From contig OX442421.1 of the NCBI GenBank assembly GCA_949361645.1, positions 8,490,170 to 8,554,169 of the forward strand: a stretch of DNA of 64,000 nucleotides, in the 5' to 3' direction. The DNA is from Spongilla lacustris (lineage: Eukaryota > Porifera > Demospongiae > Spongillida > Spongillidae). Under the pieces are notes generated by a model. It was given only the letters and a program-made list of their open reading frames with translations, was not told where the DNA came from and did not search any database. Shown one piece after another: positions 1 to 12,490 of this stretch (its first letter is position 1; the number at the start of each line of letters is the position of its first letter). A program made the position numbers and the translations under genes.

Positions 1-1
1 T

Positions 2-718
2 CTCTCTGTCTCCTCCCCTCATGCTGCATCTTGGGTGTCAGTAATTCCCTCTGAGGGGCTAGGTCTCCATCTCCAGCCTTCAGAGTTCCAGGTGGCGATC
101 AAGTGGTGGCTGGGCCTAGACACCTCAGGTGGCTCAATTTGTCCCCTGTGTCCTGGAAAAGTGCTGGATCCCCTTGGCCATCATGCACTCACCTGCAAGC
201 GTGGTGGAGATGTGGTAACCCGCCATAATAAACTGCGTGACACCCTTACTGAGACCTGTCGCAGGGCCCACTTGAGTGTTAAGGTGGAGGCAGGAAGTAG
301 CCTAACTCATGACCATAGCCACACTCGCCCTGCAGACATACTAGTACCCAACTGGTCTTTGGGTAAGCCGGCAGCCTTTGACTTGTCTGTGACATCACCG
401 CTTAACTCCAATGTTTTACTTGAAGCGGGACTAGCAGCAGGTCAGGCTGCCAGAGCTACTGAGCTGAGAAAGCATGAAGAAAATGATGCCAAATGCAAGG
501 AGCTAGGTTGGGTTTGTGTCCCCATGGTGGTTGAGGCATATGGTGCTTGGGGGACAGAAGCAATGGAGTCTTTGGCACTTCTGGCCTCTCGCCTTGCGAC
601 CAGCTGCAACAGGGCTAAGGCTGTGGTCCTAGCTGAGCTATATGGCAGGCTGAACCTCTGCTTAGTTAGAGCCAACGCTGTAGCCATCCTCTCCAGATGT
701 TTTGTACCAGACCAGTAG
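2..718 (+). CDS. Non-LTR retroelement ORF, C-terminal part: CCHC knuckle plus restriction-like endonuclease
   Basis: The frame is open from the left window edge to a TAG at 716-718, so this is the tail of a longer polyprotein. It shows a zinc knuckle C-x2-C-x9-H-x4-C (starting CPLCPGKVLDPLGHH), then a basic RHN-x-LRD block, then RPAD-x14-D (RPADILV to AAFD). That layout matches the CCHC plus (R/K)PD-x12-14-D active site of R2-type restriction-like endonucleases, which nick the target for target-primed reverse transcription. A conserved tail GWVCVP...YGAWG follows and recurs in the copies at 59-63.5 kb. The reverse transcriptase lies outside the window. No lesion is visible in this part. It could be a live copy or a recent 5'-truncated insertion; only the upstream sequence can tell. 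Confidence 0.8.
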   Translation, partial: LSVSSPHAASWVSVIPSEGLGLHLQPSEFQVAIKWWLGLDTSGGSICPLCPGKVLDPLGHHALTCKRGGDVVTRHNKLRDTLTETCRRAHLSVKVEAGSSLTHDHSHTRPADILVPNWSLGKPAAFDLSVTSPLNSNVLLEAGLAAGQAARATELRKHEENDAKCKELGWVCVPMVVEAYGAWGTEAMESLALLASRLATSCNRAKAVVLAELYGRLNLCLVRANAVAILSRCFVPDQ

Positions 719-1033
719 TAATAATAGGGTGTATTTATGCATTGTGAATATCTACATGTAATATGTATGATGTTTTGAATATTATATAATTATAATAATT
801 ATAATTATAATATAATTATAATTATATATATATATTTATGTGGCCATGCCGTGCAAAGCATGCATGCATGCATGCATGCATGAGCTCAATTGTCTGATAT
901 ATCATAAGAGATTAAAATTATAGTGCATGCGTGCCAAAGGGTCTTGACTCCTAAGCGATTATATAGTCTTTGCATAGATAGTAATCGTGCACGATTTGTC
1001 ACATTCTATAAGTTCCTAACAAAGACCATAGAT
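719..1033. repeat. AT-rich tail and dispersed repeat, copy A (about 841-1025)
   Basis: After the retroelement stop comes an AT-rich TAATAA/ATTATA tract, then a (TGCA)n block. From about 841 to 1025 the sequence matches 46577-46768: both have TGGCCATGCCGTGCAAA, a (TGCA)n run, GCCAAAGGGTC and TCCTAAGCGATTATATAG in the same order. A 43-base block at 983-1025 is inverted relative to the other copy. No gene is seen. Confidence 0.7.
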
Positions 1034-1059
1034 CAGGGCCGCAGCATCCAGTCCGGCCG
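1034..1059. mobile_element. End fragment of a CAGGGCC-type DNA transposon
   Basis: The 26 bases starting CAGGGCCGCAGCATCC are the exact reverse complement of 47686-47711, which ends GGATGCTGCGGCCCTG. Other elements in the window also start CAGGGCC and end GGCCCTG (49794, 50376), so I read both as terminal-repeat ends of one family. Here it abuts the gypsy fragment directly. No partner end or duplication is visible. Confidence 0.4.
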
Positions 1060-1065
1060 TTTGAC

Positions 1066-2583
1066 TTGGTAGTTAGGAATATACCCACTTCTGAACCAAA
1101 GATGCTGGAAATAAAACAAGCACAGCAGAAGGATGAAATATGTCAAAAGGTCATTCAATACTGCCAAGAAGGTTGGCCTGATAAGAGTCTTGTGAAGGGT
1201 GAATGGAAGCAATTTTTCCATGTCGCATCAGAACTTTCCGTTGAAGATGGCTTGTTGTTGAGAGGGAATCGGATAGTGATACCGATGGCTCTACGTGCAC
1301 CAGTTTTGAATAGATTGCATGAGGGACACTTGGGAATCAACAAATGCAGGGATCGTACAAGGGAATCAGTGTGGTGGCCTGGTCTAAACAGGGAATTGGA
1401 AGTAAAGATTAGTATGTGTACCAAGTGTATCAAATCACATTCTCAGAAGCCAGAACCTTTGATGATGTCAAAGCTACCTGACTTGCCTTGGCAGAAAGTT
1501 GCAACTGACTTGTTCAGTTGGAAAGGTTCACAGTATCTTCTCATCATTGATTATTTTTCTCGATATGTGGAGCTCTCCAAACTTTCTACAACTACATCTC
1601 AGGATGTAATCAACCACATGAAATCTATTTTTGCAAGGCACGGAATTCCAAATGAAGTGGTATCGGACAATGGTCCTCAGTTTTCATCAAATGTATTTCA
1701 CTCTTTTGCTGGTGAATATGGATTTGTTCACACCACCAGCAGCCCTAGGTACCCTCAAGGAAATGGTGAAGCCGAACGGGCGGTGAGAACCATTAAAAAT
1801 ATCCTTGACAAAGCAAAAGACCCATACCTTGGTCTTCTTGCATATCGTTCCACTCCACTCCGTAATGGGTACAGTCCATCTGAACTTTTGATGAATAGGA
1901 GATTGAGGACCACAGTTCCTACGTTGGGGTATAATTTACATCCATCAGTACCTAACTATGCACAGCTCAGAGCAATGGAGCAAAAAGATAAACAGAAACA
2001 GAAGACTGATTTTGATAGACGTCATGCCAGTCGATCTCTTCAACAATTGATGCCAGGTGATCAAGTGTGGATTGATGACCAAAATTTGAGAGGATCTGTA
2101 GTAAAGGAATACTCCCCAAGATCTTATTTGGTTGACACTGAAAGGGGTATACTGCGGAGGAACAGACGACAGCTGAAATTTCTCCCAGGGGAAAAGGATC
2201 ATAGCCATTCAGCCGTAGTACACAATGGTGGAGGTGTGAGCAGTACTGATCCAGTGCCCCATAATGTTGTCATCCTCCGAGATGAGAAAGAGACACCGAG
2301 GGAGCAGCAGGAAGCAGCAGTAGACCCACAAGAACAGGAAAGAACATTACAAGTGCCGGAAGAATCAGTTGAACCACATGAACAAGAAGAAGCAGTTGGA
2401 CAACAAGAACTAGAGGGACTAGTTGAACCACAAGTGCAAGGGCATGAATCAGAAGGGCAATATAAGGCTCCAAATCTCAATAATCCCAATGCATCTGGTT
2501 CTCATAAGCAACAGGAATTAGTTCAATCAAGACCAGTCATTACTAGGAGTGGTCGTGTATCTAAACCACCAAATAGGCTCTAG
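1066..2583 (+). CDS. Ty3/gypsy pol fragment: integrase with acidic C-terminal tail
   Basis: A 505-codon open frame corresponds to the integrase end of a Ty3/gypsy polyprotein. The N-terminal HHCC zinc module has HEGH at residues 85-88 and C-x2-C at 118-121. The catalytic core gives D148 (ATDLF), D201 (SDNGPQF) and E237 (EAERAV), a D-D-x35-E triad that looks intact. A GPY/F-like region (GDQVWIDDQN to EYSPRSYLV, about 345-370) follows, then a Glu/Gln/Pro-rich tail with repeated PQEQE-like units. Gag, protease, reverse transcriptase and RNase H are missing upstream: the fragment begins beside a DNA-transposon end at 1034-1059, so it is 5'-truncated. It probably cannot move alone, although this segment has no stop or frameshift. 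The TTG at 1066 is only the first codon called; the frame runs further 5'. Confidence 0.88.
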   Translation: MVVRNIPTSEPKMLEIKQAQQKDEICQKVIQYCQEGWPDKSLVKGEWKQFFHVASELSVEDGLLLRGNRIVIPMALRAPVLNRLHEGHLGINKCRDRTRESVWWPGLNRELEVKISMCTKCIKSHSQKPEPLMMSKLPDLPWQKVATDLFSWKGSQYLLIIDYFSRYVELSKLSTTTSQDVINHMKSIFARHGIPNEVVSDNGPQFSSNVFHSFAGEYGFVHTTSSPRYPQGNGEAERAVRTIKNILDKAKDPYLGLLAYRSTPLRNGYSPSELLMNRRLRTTVPTLGYNLHPSVPNYAQLRAMEQKDKQKQKTDFDRRHASRSLQQLMPGDQVWIDDQNLRGSVVKEYSPRSYLVDTERGILRRNRRQLKFLPGEKDHSHSAVVHNGGGVSSTDPVPHNVVILRDEKETPREQQEAAVDPQEQERTLQVPEESVEPHEQEEAVGQQELEGLVEPQVQGHESEGQYKAPNLNNPNASGSHKQQELVQSRPVITRSGRVSKPPNRL

Positions 2584-2818
2584 AAAAGGGAGATGTGGAG
2601 TGATGAATTATGGACACATTATTATGCATATTATGTTGTAATAATGCACGTGATGTACGGTGATTATTAATTACGCTACAGTGTGGAGGGTGTAGATGTG
2701 TTAGCTCAGGGTCCTATTATAGGCATATGAATAGGGTTTAGAGTCCAAAGAGCACGAAGTGCTTGAGGATGCCAACCACAACTTTCCACCTGGAGCACAA
2801 ATCTGGTGTCAAATTACA
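2584..2818 (+). mobile_element. Polypurine tract and putative 3' LTR of the gypsy element
   Basis: Immediately after the pol stop is AGAAAAGGGAGA, a typical polypurine tract, followed by TGTGGAGTGATG at 2594, a TG-starting LTR. A candidate end is ...AAATTACA at 2818, giving about 225 bp. The start is well supported by position. The end is a guess because no 5' LTR is present for comparison. Confidence 0.5.
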
Positions 2819-2870
2819 CCCCGGGTGCCATCTGAACACTTTATTGCACCAAATGTATCGACCCTGGAGC

Positions 2871-3050
2871 ATGTAGATCCCTCAACCCAGGGCCCTGGAG
2901 CATGTAGATCCCTCAACCCAGGACCCTGAAGCATGTAGATCCCTCAACCCAGGGCCCTGGAGCATGTAGATCCCTCAACCCAGGGCCCTGAAGCATGTAG
3001 ATCCCTCAACCCAGGGCCCTGGAGCATGTAGATCCCTCAACCCAGGGCCC
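2871..3050. repeat. 30-bp minisatellite, six copies
   Basis: The unit contains GCATGTAGATCCCTCAACCC and CAGGG/CCCTGG and repeats six times with one or two substitutions (GGAG versus GAAG). It lies between the LTR and a poly(G) run at about 3216-3247. Confidence 0.9.
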
Positions 3051-3306
3051 AAAGACACCATGCATGGCATGTAAGTGTATTGTGTTAGGTATTGTCTCAG
3101 ATAGGAGGACCTCTTGACCTCTTCATAAGAGATTGGAGGAAGTGAGGGCACATACATAATTTACATTGTTAGAAAATGACCACTGAACTGCAATATCAAT
3201 ACAAGGAAAGGGGTTGGGGGTGGGGGGGGGGGGGGGAGGGGGGGGGGCTCCCCTCAGTCCTGTTCCCACAACGCATAGTCACCTTCATTGTTCATTTGCT
3301 CTGCAG

Positions 3307-3392
3307 CATCCTGCAAGAGCTCAGATATGCATTTGTATGATGAATATGTGAAGCTGGTGGACTCTACACTGGTCCAAGTGTACCTGCGAGAG
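3307..3392 (+). other. Candidate exon of an unrecognised gene
   Basis: Acceptor CTCTGCAG and donor GAG|GTAGGC bound an open frame ending ...VKLVDSTLVQVYLRE. Exon-like blocks after the microsatellite (about 3790-3860, and about 3983-4164 ending ...AAAQVLQQF and a TAA) may belong to the same gene, but that last block has an in-frame stop near 4013 and I cannot join them in one frame. No family is recognised. It may be a decayed gene. Confidence 0.35.
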
Positions 3393-3432
3393 GTAGGCTG
3401 GTGACATAATGAATTATCCACTACATATACGT

Positions 3433-3738
3433 AATGACACACACACACACACACATGCACATGCACACACACATGCACACACACAAATGCACACACACAT
3501 GCACACACACATGCAAACACACACGAACACACACACACCACACACACATGCACACACACACATGCACACACACATGCACACACATGCACACACACATGCA
3601 CACACATGCACACACACATGCACACACACATGCACACACACATGCACACACACATGCACACACACATGCACACACACATGCACACACACATGCACACACA
3701 CACACATGCACACACACATGCACACACACACACATGCA
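3433..3738. repeat. Compound (CACACATG)n / (CA)n microsatellite
   Basis: About 306 bp of CA repeats is interrupted every 8-12 bases by TG, giving CACACATGCA-like units. Apparent Cys/Val or His/Thr ORFs on both strands come from the repeat. Confidence 0.95.
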
Positions 3739-4450
3739 CACATCCTTTAGTTTGAACTGCTCCCTGTCAGTACAGCAGGGGTCATTGAGTCGAGTTCATG
3801 CGTCTCCTCAGCCTCAAGGCCTTGGCCCTTGTCAAATATGTCGAGGCAGAACTAAAGCGGGTGTGGGAGGGATGATTGGGGAGATGTGTGACTATCACGT
3901 GCCTGTTACCACATGTGCACACAGAATTGCCGACAGCCAGTTATATCAGGCGGGAGAACACATTGATAATGCACTCACTCTGCAGGCAGCTGCGGCCGTT
4001 GCCCTGCCATGACTGAACACTAGCCCTCTTATGCAGAACCTCTCCATCGATGCAGATGGAGATCTGAGAGTTATAGTCATCAAGGCGGAGAAGATCAGAC
4101 CCAACACCTGCCTGGATGTGCTAGAGCCTCTGGAGGCAGCTGCACAAGTGCTACAACAGTTTTAAACCTTATAACCAGCCCGCTGGATATGTGTGTGGGG
4201 TGGTGGTGGGGGTGGGGGTGCATTGTTCTTGTCACGTGGAGAGTTGTTTTATGTTTTATGTGTTGTTTGTGAATTCCTTTAAAAACCAAATTCTATTTTC
4301 TTTTTACAAAATCATGTAGTGGGTATATATGTCCATTTATATCCTGACGGTTTTTTTTCTATAGCCGCCTGTTGGACTTTTATTACTATCCTTCGTCACC
4401 CATTGTGTGCACTTAAAAGAAGGTGGTAACAGCATTAGCTTATCATAGTT

Positions 4451-4518
4451 TCGTACCCAGACCCAAATGTACGTAACGATATTTAACTGTACTTACGTAC
4501 GTTTGGGTCTGGGTACGA
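4451..4518. repeat. Short hairpin with MULE-like terminal sequence
   Basis: Two arms of about 26 bases starting TCGTACCCAGACCCAAA and ending in its complement face each other across about 16 bases. The motif GTACCCAGACC recurs at 39278, 54830, 55318 and 57855, so this is probably a minimal member of a foldback or MULE-like family. Confidence 0.6.
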
Positions 4519-4590
4519 GACCAGGCTTATCACAAAACTGGCCGGGTTAATACACTCAGTACTGTACTAGTACTATTGTAATCTCTACAG

Positions 4591-6152
<1,562 letters not shown>

Positions 6153-7534
6153 AATGGTCTATTTTTTGTGCTCAGCTAACAGAAGTATGTTTGGACGCAT
6201 AACTGTAGAACTGTTCACTGTCATACATGTAGTCTGCATCGTAATGAATGTTTTGGCACAAAATAGCCAGCTAATTGTATTAAAAATCATGTCTTTGAAC
6301 CACCCCAAAAACAAAAGGAGTTGGCAAATATTACTATAGGGTAGTGGTCTAGATGCATGTGTAAACACATACCCTTGGCTCTCCTATCACTACACAAACA
6401 TGTATGGCTGCGAGCCTTGCACGGGTCCCCAGACTATGGCGGTGGATGGGAGGCATTTATATTTAATATTGTACCTGAAAAGGTTAAGAAGCATTGACTT
6501 TCATTAAAAGCTTACTTGTCCCTAGTGATACTTAGTAGTGATTAGGTCGGGTACTGGGGCTTTGATCATCATCTGTGTTTAGAGGCGACGCTGCACCAAG
6601 AGTTGTCAATATGCATGGGTGTACATGTACAAGGAGGGAGACGTTAATTCTACTACATGTAGCTTGCACTAGTTAGTTAGATGAAGGTATCTAATTTTGT
6701 CTACATGTATGATTCAAAAGATTATACAGGGTATTAACAGGACCCAAATAGGCGATATTTTGTGAGAGATTATTAATAATGGTGAACAGTTACAGTTTTT
6801 GCCTGCACACTACCTTTTAGTATTTCAGCATATGATGAATCATTTGTTGTACAACCAGTTGTTCTGTTTAAACTGACGAACTTTTTTCACAGCTATTCTT
6901 TAGATTATAAATCTTGTAATTATTTAAAAGTTGTCGTACATTTCTGTGTCAAATTAATTAAATGCAAGGTATTTGATTTTATCTTTTGAACTGTAAAAGA
7001 TAATAATGCATTTGGTATTTGCGTAACCATGTATTGATTTAGATTGATAATCCTATTTAAAAATTATGTTCATTCAAAAGTGTTGCATTCTTCCGTGAAG
7101 ACCCTGTATAACCCGGCTGTGAACAGAAGTGGCCACATGGATGCCTATATGGGACACACCACTTGGCGTTTAGGGCCATTGACAGAGCCCGATAGACAGT
7201 CCGAAATCATCTATGCTCGCTAATTTAGGTATACGTTTTTTAATTGTCTGTGTTAATGTTTTTCATTCATAAATTGAAAAATATTATACAAGTAAGTAAA
7301 AAAATCTCTGAGAACATTGGTACATGGTACATAGGATTTGAAGGCAATGGTGATGTAAAAAGAAAGTGAACAAGGGTCCAGTATTTATTTAGCACACAAA
7401 TGTATAATAGACCCCCCCCCCCCCCCCCAATTGCCTTCAAATCCTATCTTTGTCATATACATTTTTATGAAATATAGTTGTCAGTTAGTCCCCTGCACCA
7501 ATAGCCCCCCTCCCCCCCACCCCCACCCCCCCAG
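6153..7534. other. No gene seen; AT-rich spacer with C-rich tracts
   Basis: Sequence rich in A and T, with several TACATGTA palindromes, a C run at 7412-7428 and a C-rich block at 7506-7533. All reading frames are short. Confidence 0.6.
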
Positions 7535-10500
7535 TTGTGCGGAAGGGCATGGGAGACTTGCTGTGGTCACTGTCATGAAGGCATCCCTTGAGCAAGGCAG
7601 AGTCAGAGCACTGGTGTTGCTAGGATCGCTACTAGCCTCTGCCCATCTGTTCCTCATCAGGTATGGTAACTAAGAGGGTGCTTGGAGAGGGGGAGGGGCA
7701 TGCTTCAAGGTGGATACTATTTGTGAGTGAGGGAAGAACAGGAACAGGAAGGCCTAAGGAGGAGGAGAGGTGCAGGTGTGTGTGGTGTGATCAGCATTCA
7801 AAAAAGAGGTCAGGCCTTTCAATGAGCTGTAGTACAATGGCTTCAGTCAGCAGTTCCTCATCAATGCTTGTACTTGTATGGAGGAGGAGCTATCCATTGA
7901 TACTACATGTAGAATGGCTCCAAAGGTTTAATCATATGTACATCTTCTACATGGGTACATGTACCAAAGGTCAGCCACATACATGTACACAACCACCAGA
8001 ATGCAGCAGTACAAACATATGCATATGCCAGGTCATGTGATATACAAGATGGACTTCTACTGTATAGAGAGCGACGAACAAAGCTAATTAAGGCGCTACA
8101 CAAATGCGTTGCAACACATATACCGCTAATATTGGGGACTGAAGGGACGGGTTGGTAGATATAAGAATTAGTATACTGGGTTTAAACTATAGCAGAGATT
8201 TTCTATACATGTATAATTATCTTCGACTATAGCCTGGAAAAAGAATGCTGCCTTTGGCGCGCGCATGCGCAGTATCGTTACTAAAACAGCATTTCATTTT
8301 TATTTCTGACTTTTTCGTGCTCAGAGAATCTCTTATCGTCACGGCTGCTCCCATCGTTCCTGTACAACCTGTGAGTGGTACACCTGTGTGTTTATATGTA
8401 TGTCCAGCCAGTATTTATCCACACGCAGCTTCATTCCTCTACCACTACGTATACCGTGACCTTCAATCTGCCTATATTTAGAAGGGGTACACCGTGCGTT
8501 GGCAGAGGAGAGTAGGCCTCTGTTCGTCTTTTCCTTCCCCATTTCTATGGGTACTTTTACATAATGGCCGCGGTGGGAAAAGGTTCCGGCGCGCATGTAT
8601 AAGCGACATGCTACTGACGTAAAGCATTTGCTTTGACGCCATGCCCATGGTAAGTCAGCATGCAGATATGTATTAAGTCGTTATCCTCGAGTCATGGTTG
8701 TACATGTATGCGTGCACGTGCCCAGCTCTCTTCCGTCTCTCTGCATTGTACGTATGTAATTATAATACTGAGTTTGTGCAAGTGGCGGCATGCAAGGCCA
8801 ATAATCATGGCGTACTCAGACCTGATCCGAAGAGCGAGCTATACATGTATAGGCTTTATGCATAAACATGTTGCACATTGTCCAAAGCGCACTGTGCATG
8901 TGGAGTGCGCATCAAATCAAATGTGAATAGAAAATGAAACAATAGTATTACATTTTTGGGCAAATAATCAGCAAACCACATATCCCTCACTGCACGTGAT
9001 TATATTTACAGTGTGTCAAATTGCTCAAGCGTTTTAATAATCCAACTCATTGGTATTATCTGCTCCTTTCCTACTGCCTTCAGAGACAGGAGAGAAGGCT
9101 CTCAATTCTGGAGGCCAATGTTGCAGAGCCAAGGGCACAGCTGCTCTCCAAAGGGGATGGGGAGGAGGATCATGGTGAGTATGCTCGAGGCGACAGGTTC
9201 TGCCCATGTACAATTCTCTATTCTCCATTCTCTTGCTACTCTTCTATATCCTGTGTATATATGCTCCCCTCCTACACCTCAGTGATGCTGATGAGATCAT
9301 TGTCATCATTATGGAGACACCTCTTGTGAATCCTGTGGAAGAGAGAGAGAGAGATCATTTCTGGTTCACCTCACACAGTATATCCGAGCCTACGTCAATT
9401 AACGTATACAATGGTACCATTGTTCATGTTAAGTATTCCACTGCTAATAAGGCAGGCTGTCATGCTCTTAGGACTGGGTTAAAGGATTTAGGAGTGAGCA
9501 TGTGTTGTGAGGGATTGGGTTCTGTTATGCATGCTCCTAAATGTGCATACATGTATGTGTGTGCAAGAGTTTCAGAGAATTTTTGATATTGGAGGATTTA
9601 GTATTTTGTACAAGTATCAATAGTCAAAATGATCTGAAAATCCTAATATACCTACATAGCAGTGTATTTGGTACCAAACTGACGTAAATTGTAGCTACAT
9701 GTAGGTGGAAGAGTGAGGTAGCTTTACCGTGGGATAGATGTTTGAGTTAACAGTGCCGGCCTTGGTCCTGTCACGAGGGGGAGGGAGGGAGGGAGGGGGT
9801 TGGGTTAACAGGCTGCATCTCACATCAATGAAATTACCTTTTGCGTATACTTTTTTCCAAGATGTACTTCATGTGTGTGGTTTCATGTCAGGAATCTCAA
9901 GCACAATTTTCTTCTAGCTCTTTTATCTCGGTTTATACCTTCTGTCTCTAGCTTCGTACGCTTAGTGACCTTAGCATCCTTCTCTTGTGCTTCTTATAGC
10001 AGTCGCTATAGGCAGGAATGTCCCCTAGCTTTCATTTAGTGGTATTACATACATAAAATACAGATTGGAAAACAGTTACCAAAATGTTCAGTCTTGTATT
10101 TCTTTTGCCCCATTGGTGTGAGATGCATCTAGTGTAGGTCAATTAGACATTTTTGTGATGGTTAGTGCACTAGTGTCATTAGGTTTGGACACTTAAACTG
10201 GGGTGGGAGTACTTGTTCCACTCTCCATGTCTCCTCCTCCTCTTTCTCTCTTGAGGGTGTCCAGGGGGAGGGCACTTTGGGCATGCCCACCCAATAGTGT
10301 CCTCCCAACTGGAGAAGCCTTACCCCTCCCTTTCCTTAAGCCGCAGGTCCATGGGTGGAGGGGGAGGGGGGCACTTTGGGCACGTGCTCACCTCTCACAC
10401 ACCATGGATCTGCCGCTGCCCCTTTCTCACACTTCTCTTCCCTCTTACTTGACAAGGCCACCACCCCTTCCCAGGCAAGCAGACCTGGGTATACCACTCC

Positions 10501-10769
10501 AGGGAGGGAGGGCAATTGTGTTTGTGGGGAGGAGAAAAAAAAACCTTGTAAAAACTAGCCAAGAAGCCTGCTGGGCCCATGGCCACAAAGAAGTTGTGCC
10601 TGGTGAATCTGTTGATACATGTGTAGGTTACAGCAATTCCTGAGCACTTCATGCTGTCAAGGAGGGACTGAAGCCACTGCTGATTCTCCATTGACTTATC
10701 TCCACCACTGCTGCCGGGAGGGGCAATCACGGAAGCCCTCAGAGCTATGAGCACTGGTGAGCTGCGTGT

Positions 10770-11078
10770 GCTATGTGTGCAGGGCTATGTGTGCAGGGCT
10801 ATGTGTGCAGGGGATATGTGTGCAGGGCTATGTTTGCAGGGGATATGTGTGCAGGGGATATGTGTGCAGGGATATGTGTGCAGGGCTATGTGTGCAGGGC
10901 TATGTGTGCAGGGCTATGTGTGCAGGCTATGTTTGCAAGGATATGTGTGCAGGGCTATGTGTGCAGGGCTATGTGTGCAAGGGCTAGTGTGCAAGGATAT
11001 GTGTGCAAGGATATGTGTGCAAGGATATGTGTGCAGGGACATGTGTGCAGGCTGTGTGCGCAGGGCTATGTGTGCAGG
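10770..11078. repeat. Minisatellite with a 14-bp core (AGGGCTATGTGTGC)
   Basis: About twenty copies of AGGGCTATGTGTGC, with GGGATATG, AGGATATG and shortened variants. Three plus-strand frames are open through it, giving artefactual Cys/Val-rich ORFs. Confidence 0.93.
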
Positions 11079-11994
11079 GTTGGTTAGCTTGTCTTAATAA
11101 GGAATAGATTAAAATTACAAAATTATCCATTTGTTATGGAAGTCATACATGTGTAATTTGCAGCATAATAAACCTAACCATAATGTTTGCACAATACAGA
11201 TGTAAAATACAACAAGCTGGGCATGTCTACATGTAGCTGTTTGTCTCTTACAGTGTGCGTACCTCTTCTCTCCACATGGATTAGTTGCTGAAGGAGGACC
11301 CAGAGGCAAATCCCTTGGGAAGGGGGAGGATTATCATTCTGCAGGACAGGGGTGAGTTTTCAGTTTATACTTAGTGGGGACTGGCTTCAGACGTGTACAT
11401 GTCCATTGAAATACATTGCATTGAATTCCCCACCAGGGGATTTGTTTGGATGCTTAATTTAGAAAATTAAGTCAGCATAGCTTTTGTGTCACTGCTCGGA
11501 ATGCTTTCTGTTGTGTGCTATTCTACCTCTACACAACATCCGGGTGCTAGGTTATTGAAGTTCAAAGTTACCAGCCAACCATTTACATGCATGTATCTTT
11601 TGAATTTAATCAGCTTGTTAGTGAATACAAAACAACTAATAGGACATGGGGTTAACAGGAGTATGAATGCACATCTACATCATAACTACATATATCAAGG
11701 GGAGGTTAGTTGAAGGTTCCAGCCAACTGTTTACATCATGCATGTAGCTTTGAATTTAATCAGCTATTAGAATTGAAGCTGCATGTCTCAATTCAGGACA
11801 TTTCTTGTCATGTTTTAAATCATTTCAGAGAATGCATCTCAAAAGTAAAATATTTTCCACCAGGTACTGCAGGCAACATGTTGCAATGGGGCCTGAACAG
11901 ACTACCGCATGATTGCAATAGGAAACAAGTAAACCTTTTTGTCTTTCTGCCTGCCTGATTTAATTAAAGGTAAGTGGATTAGCAGCTTTTTTGT

Positions 11995-12490
11995 GTGCCT
12001 TGTTCCCTGATCCAATCAGAGGTAAATGCCTTGAAGGGGATTAGATCTTTTTGTTGCCTTGCCGATCCAATAAGAAGTAAATGCTTTGAATTGGATAAGC
12101 ATCTGTTTGTCTCTTGTCTGATCCAACCAGAGGTAAATGCCTTGAAGGGGATTAGATCTTTTTGTTGCCTTGTGGATCCAATAAGAAGTAAATGCTTTGA
12201 ATTGGATAAGCATCTGTTTGTCTCTTGTCTGATCCAACCAGAGGTAAATGCCTTGAAGTGGATTAGACCTTTTTGTTGCCTTGCCGATCCAATAAGAAGT
12301 AAATGCTTTGAATTGGATAAGCATCTGTTTGTCTCTTGTCTGATCCAACCAGAGGTAAATGCCTTGAAGGGGATTAGACCTTTTTGTTGCCTTGCGGATC
12401 CAATAAGAAGTAAATGCTTTGAATTGGATAAGCATCTGTTTGTCTCTTGTCTGATCCAACCAGAGGTAAATGCCTTGAAGTTGGATTAGC
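11995..12490. repeat. Satellite with a 111-bp unit made of two related halves
   Basis: About 4.4 units. Each unit is a dimer: half A contains CCAGAGGTAAATGCCTTGAA and half B AATAAGAAGTAAATGCTTTG, both starting at GATCCAA and about 55 bp apart. Because 111 is a multiple of three, one frame on each strand stays open (164 and 180 codons), but the peptides simply repeat the unit. Confidence 0.9.

Noticed and set aside
240..300. Immediate functional retroelement call for the window-start copy
   Set aside because: RT and 5' end are outside the window, so activity cannot be judged.
10747..11097. Cys-rich ORFs resembling small secreted proteins
   Set aside because: Translation of the AGGGCTATGTGTGC minisatellite in three frames.
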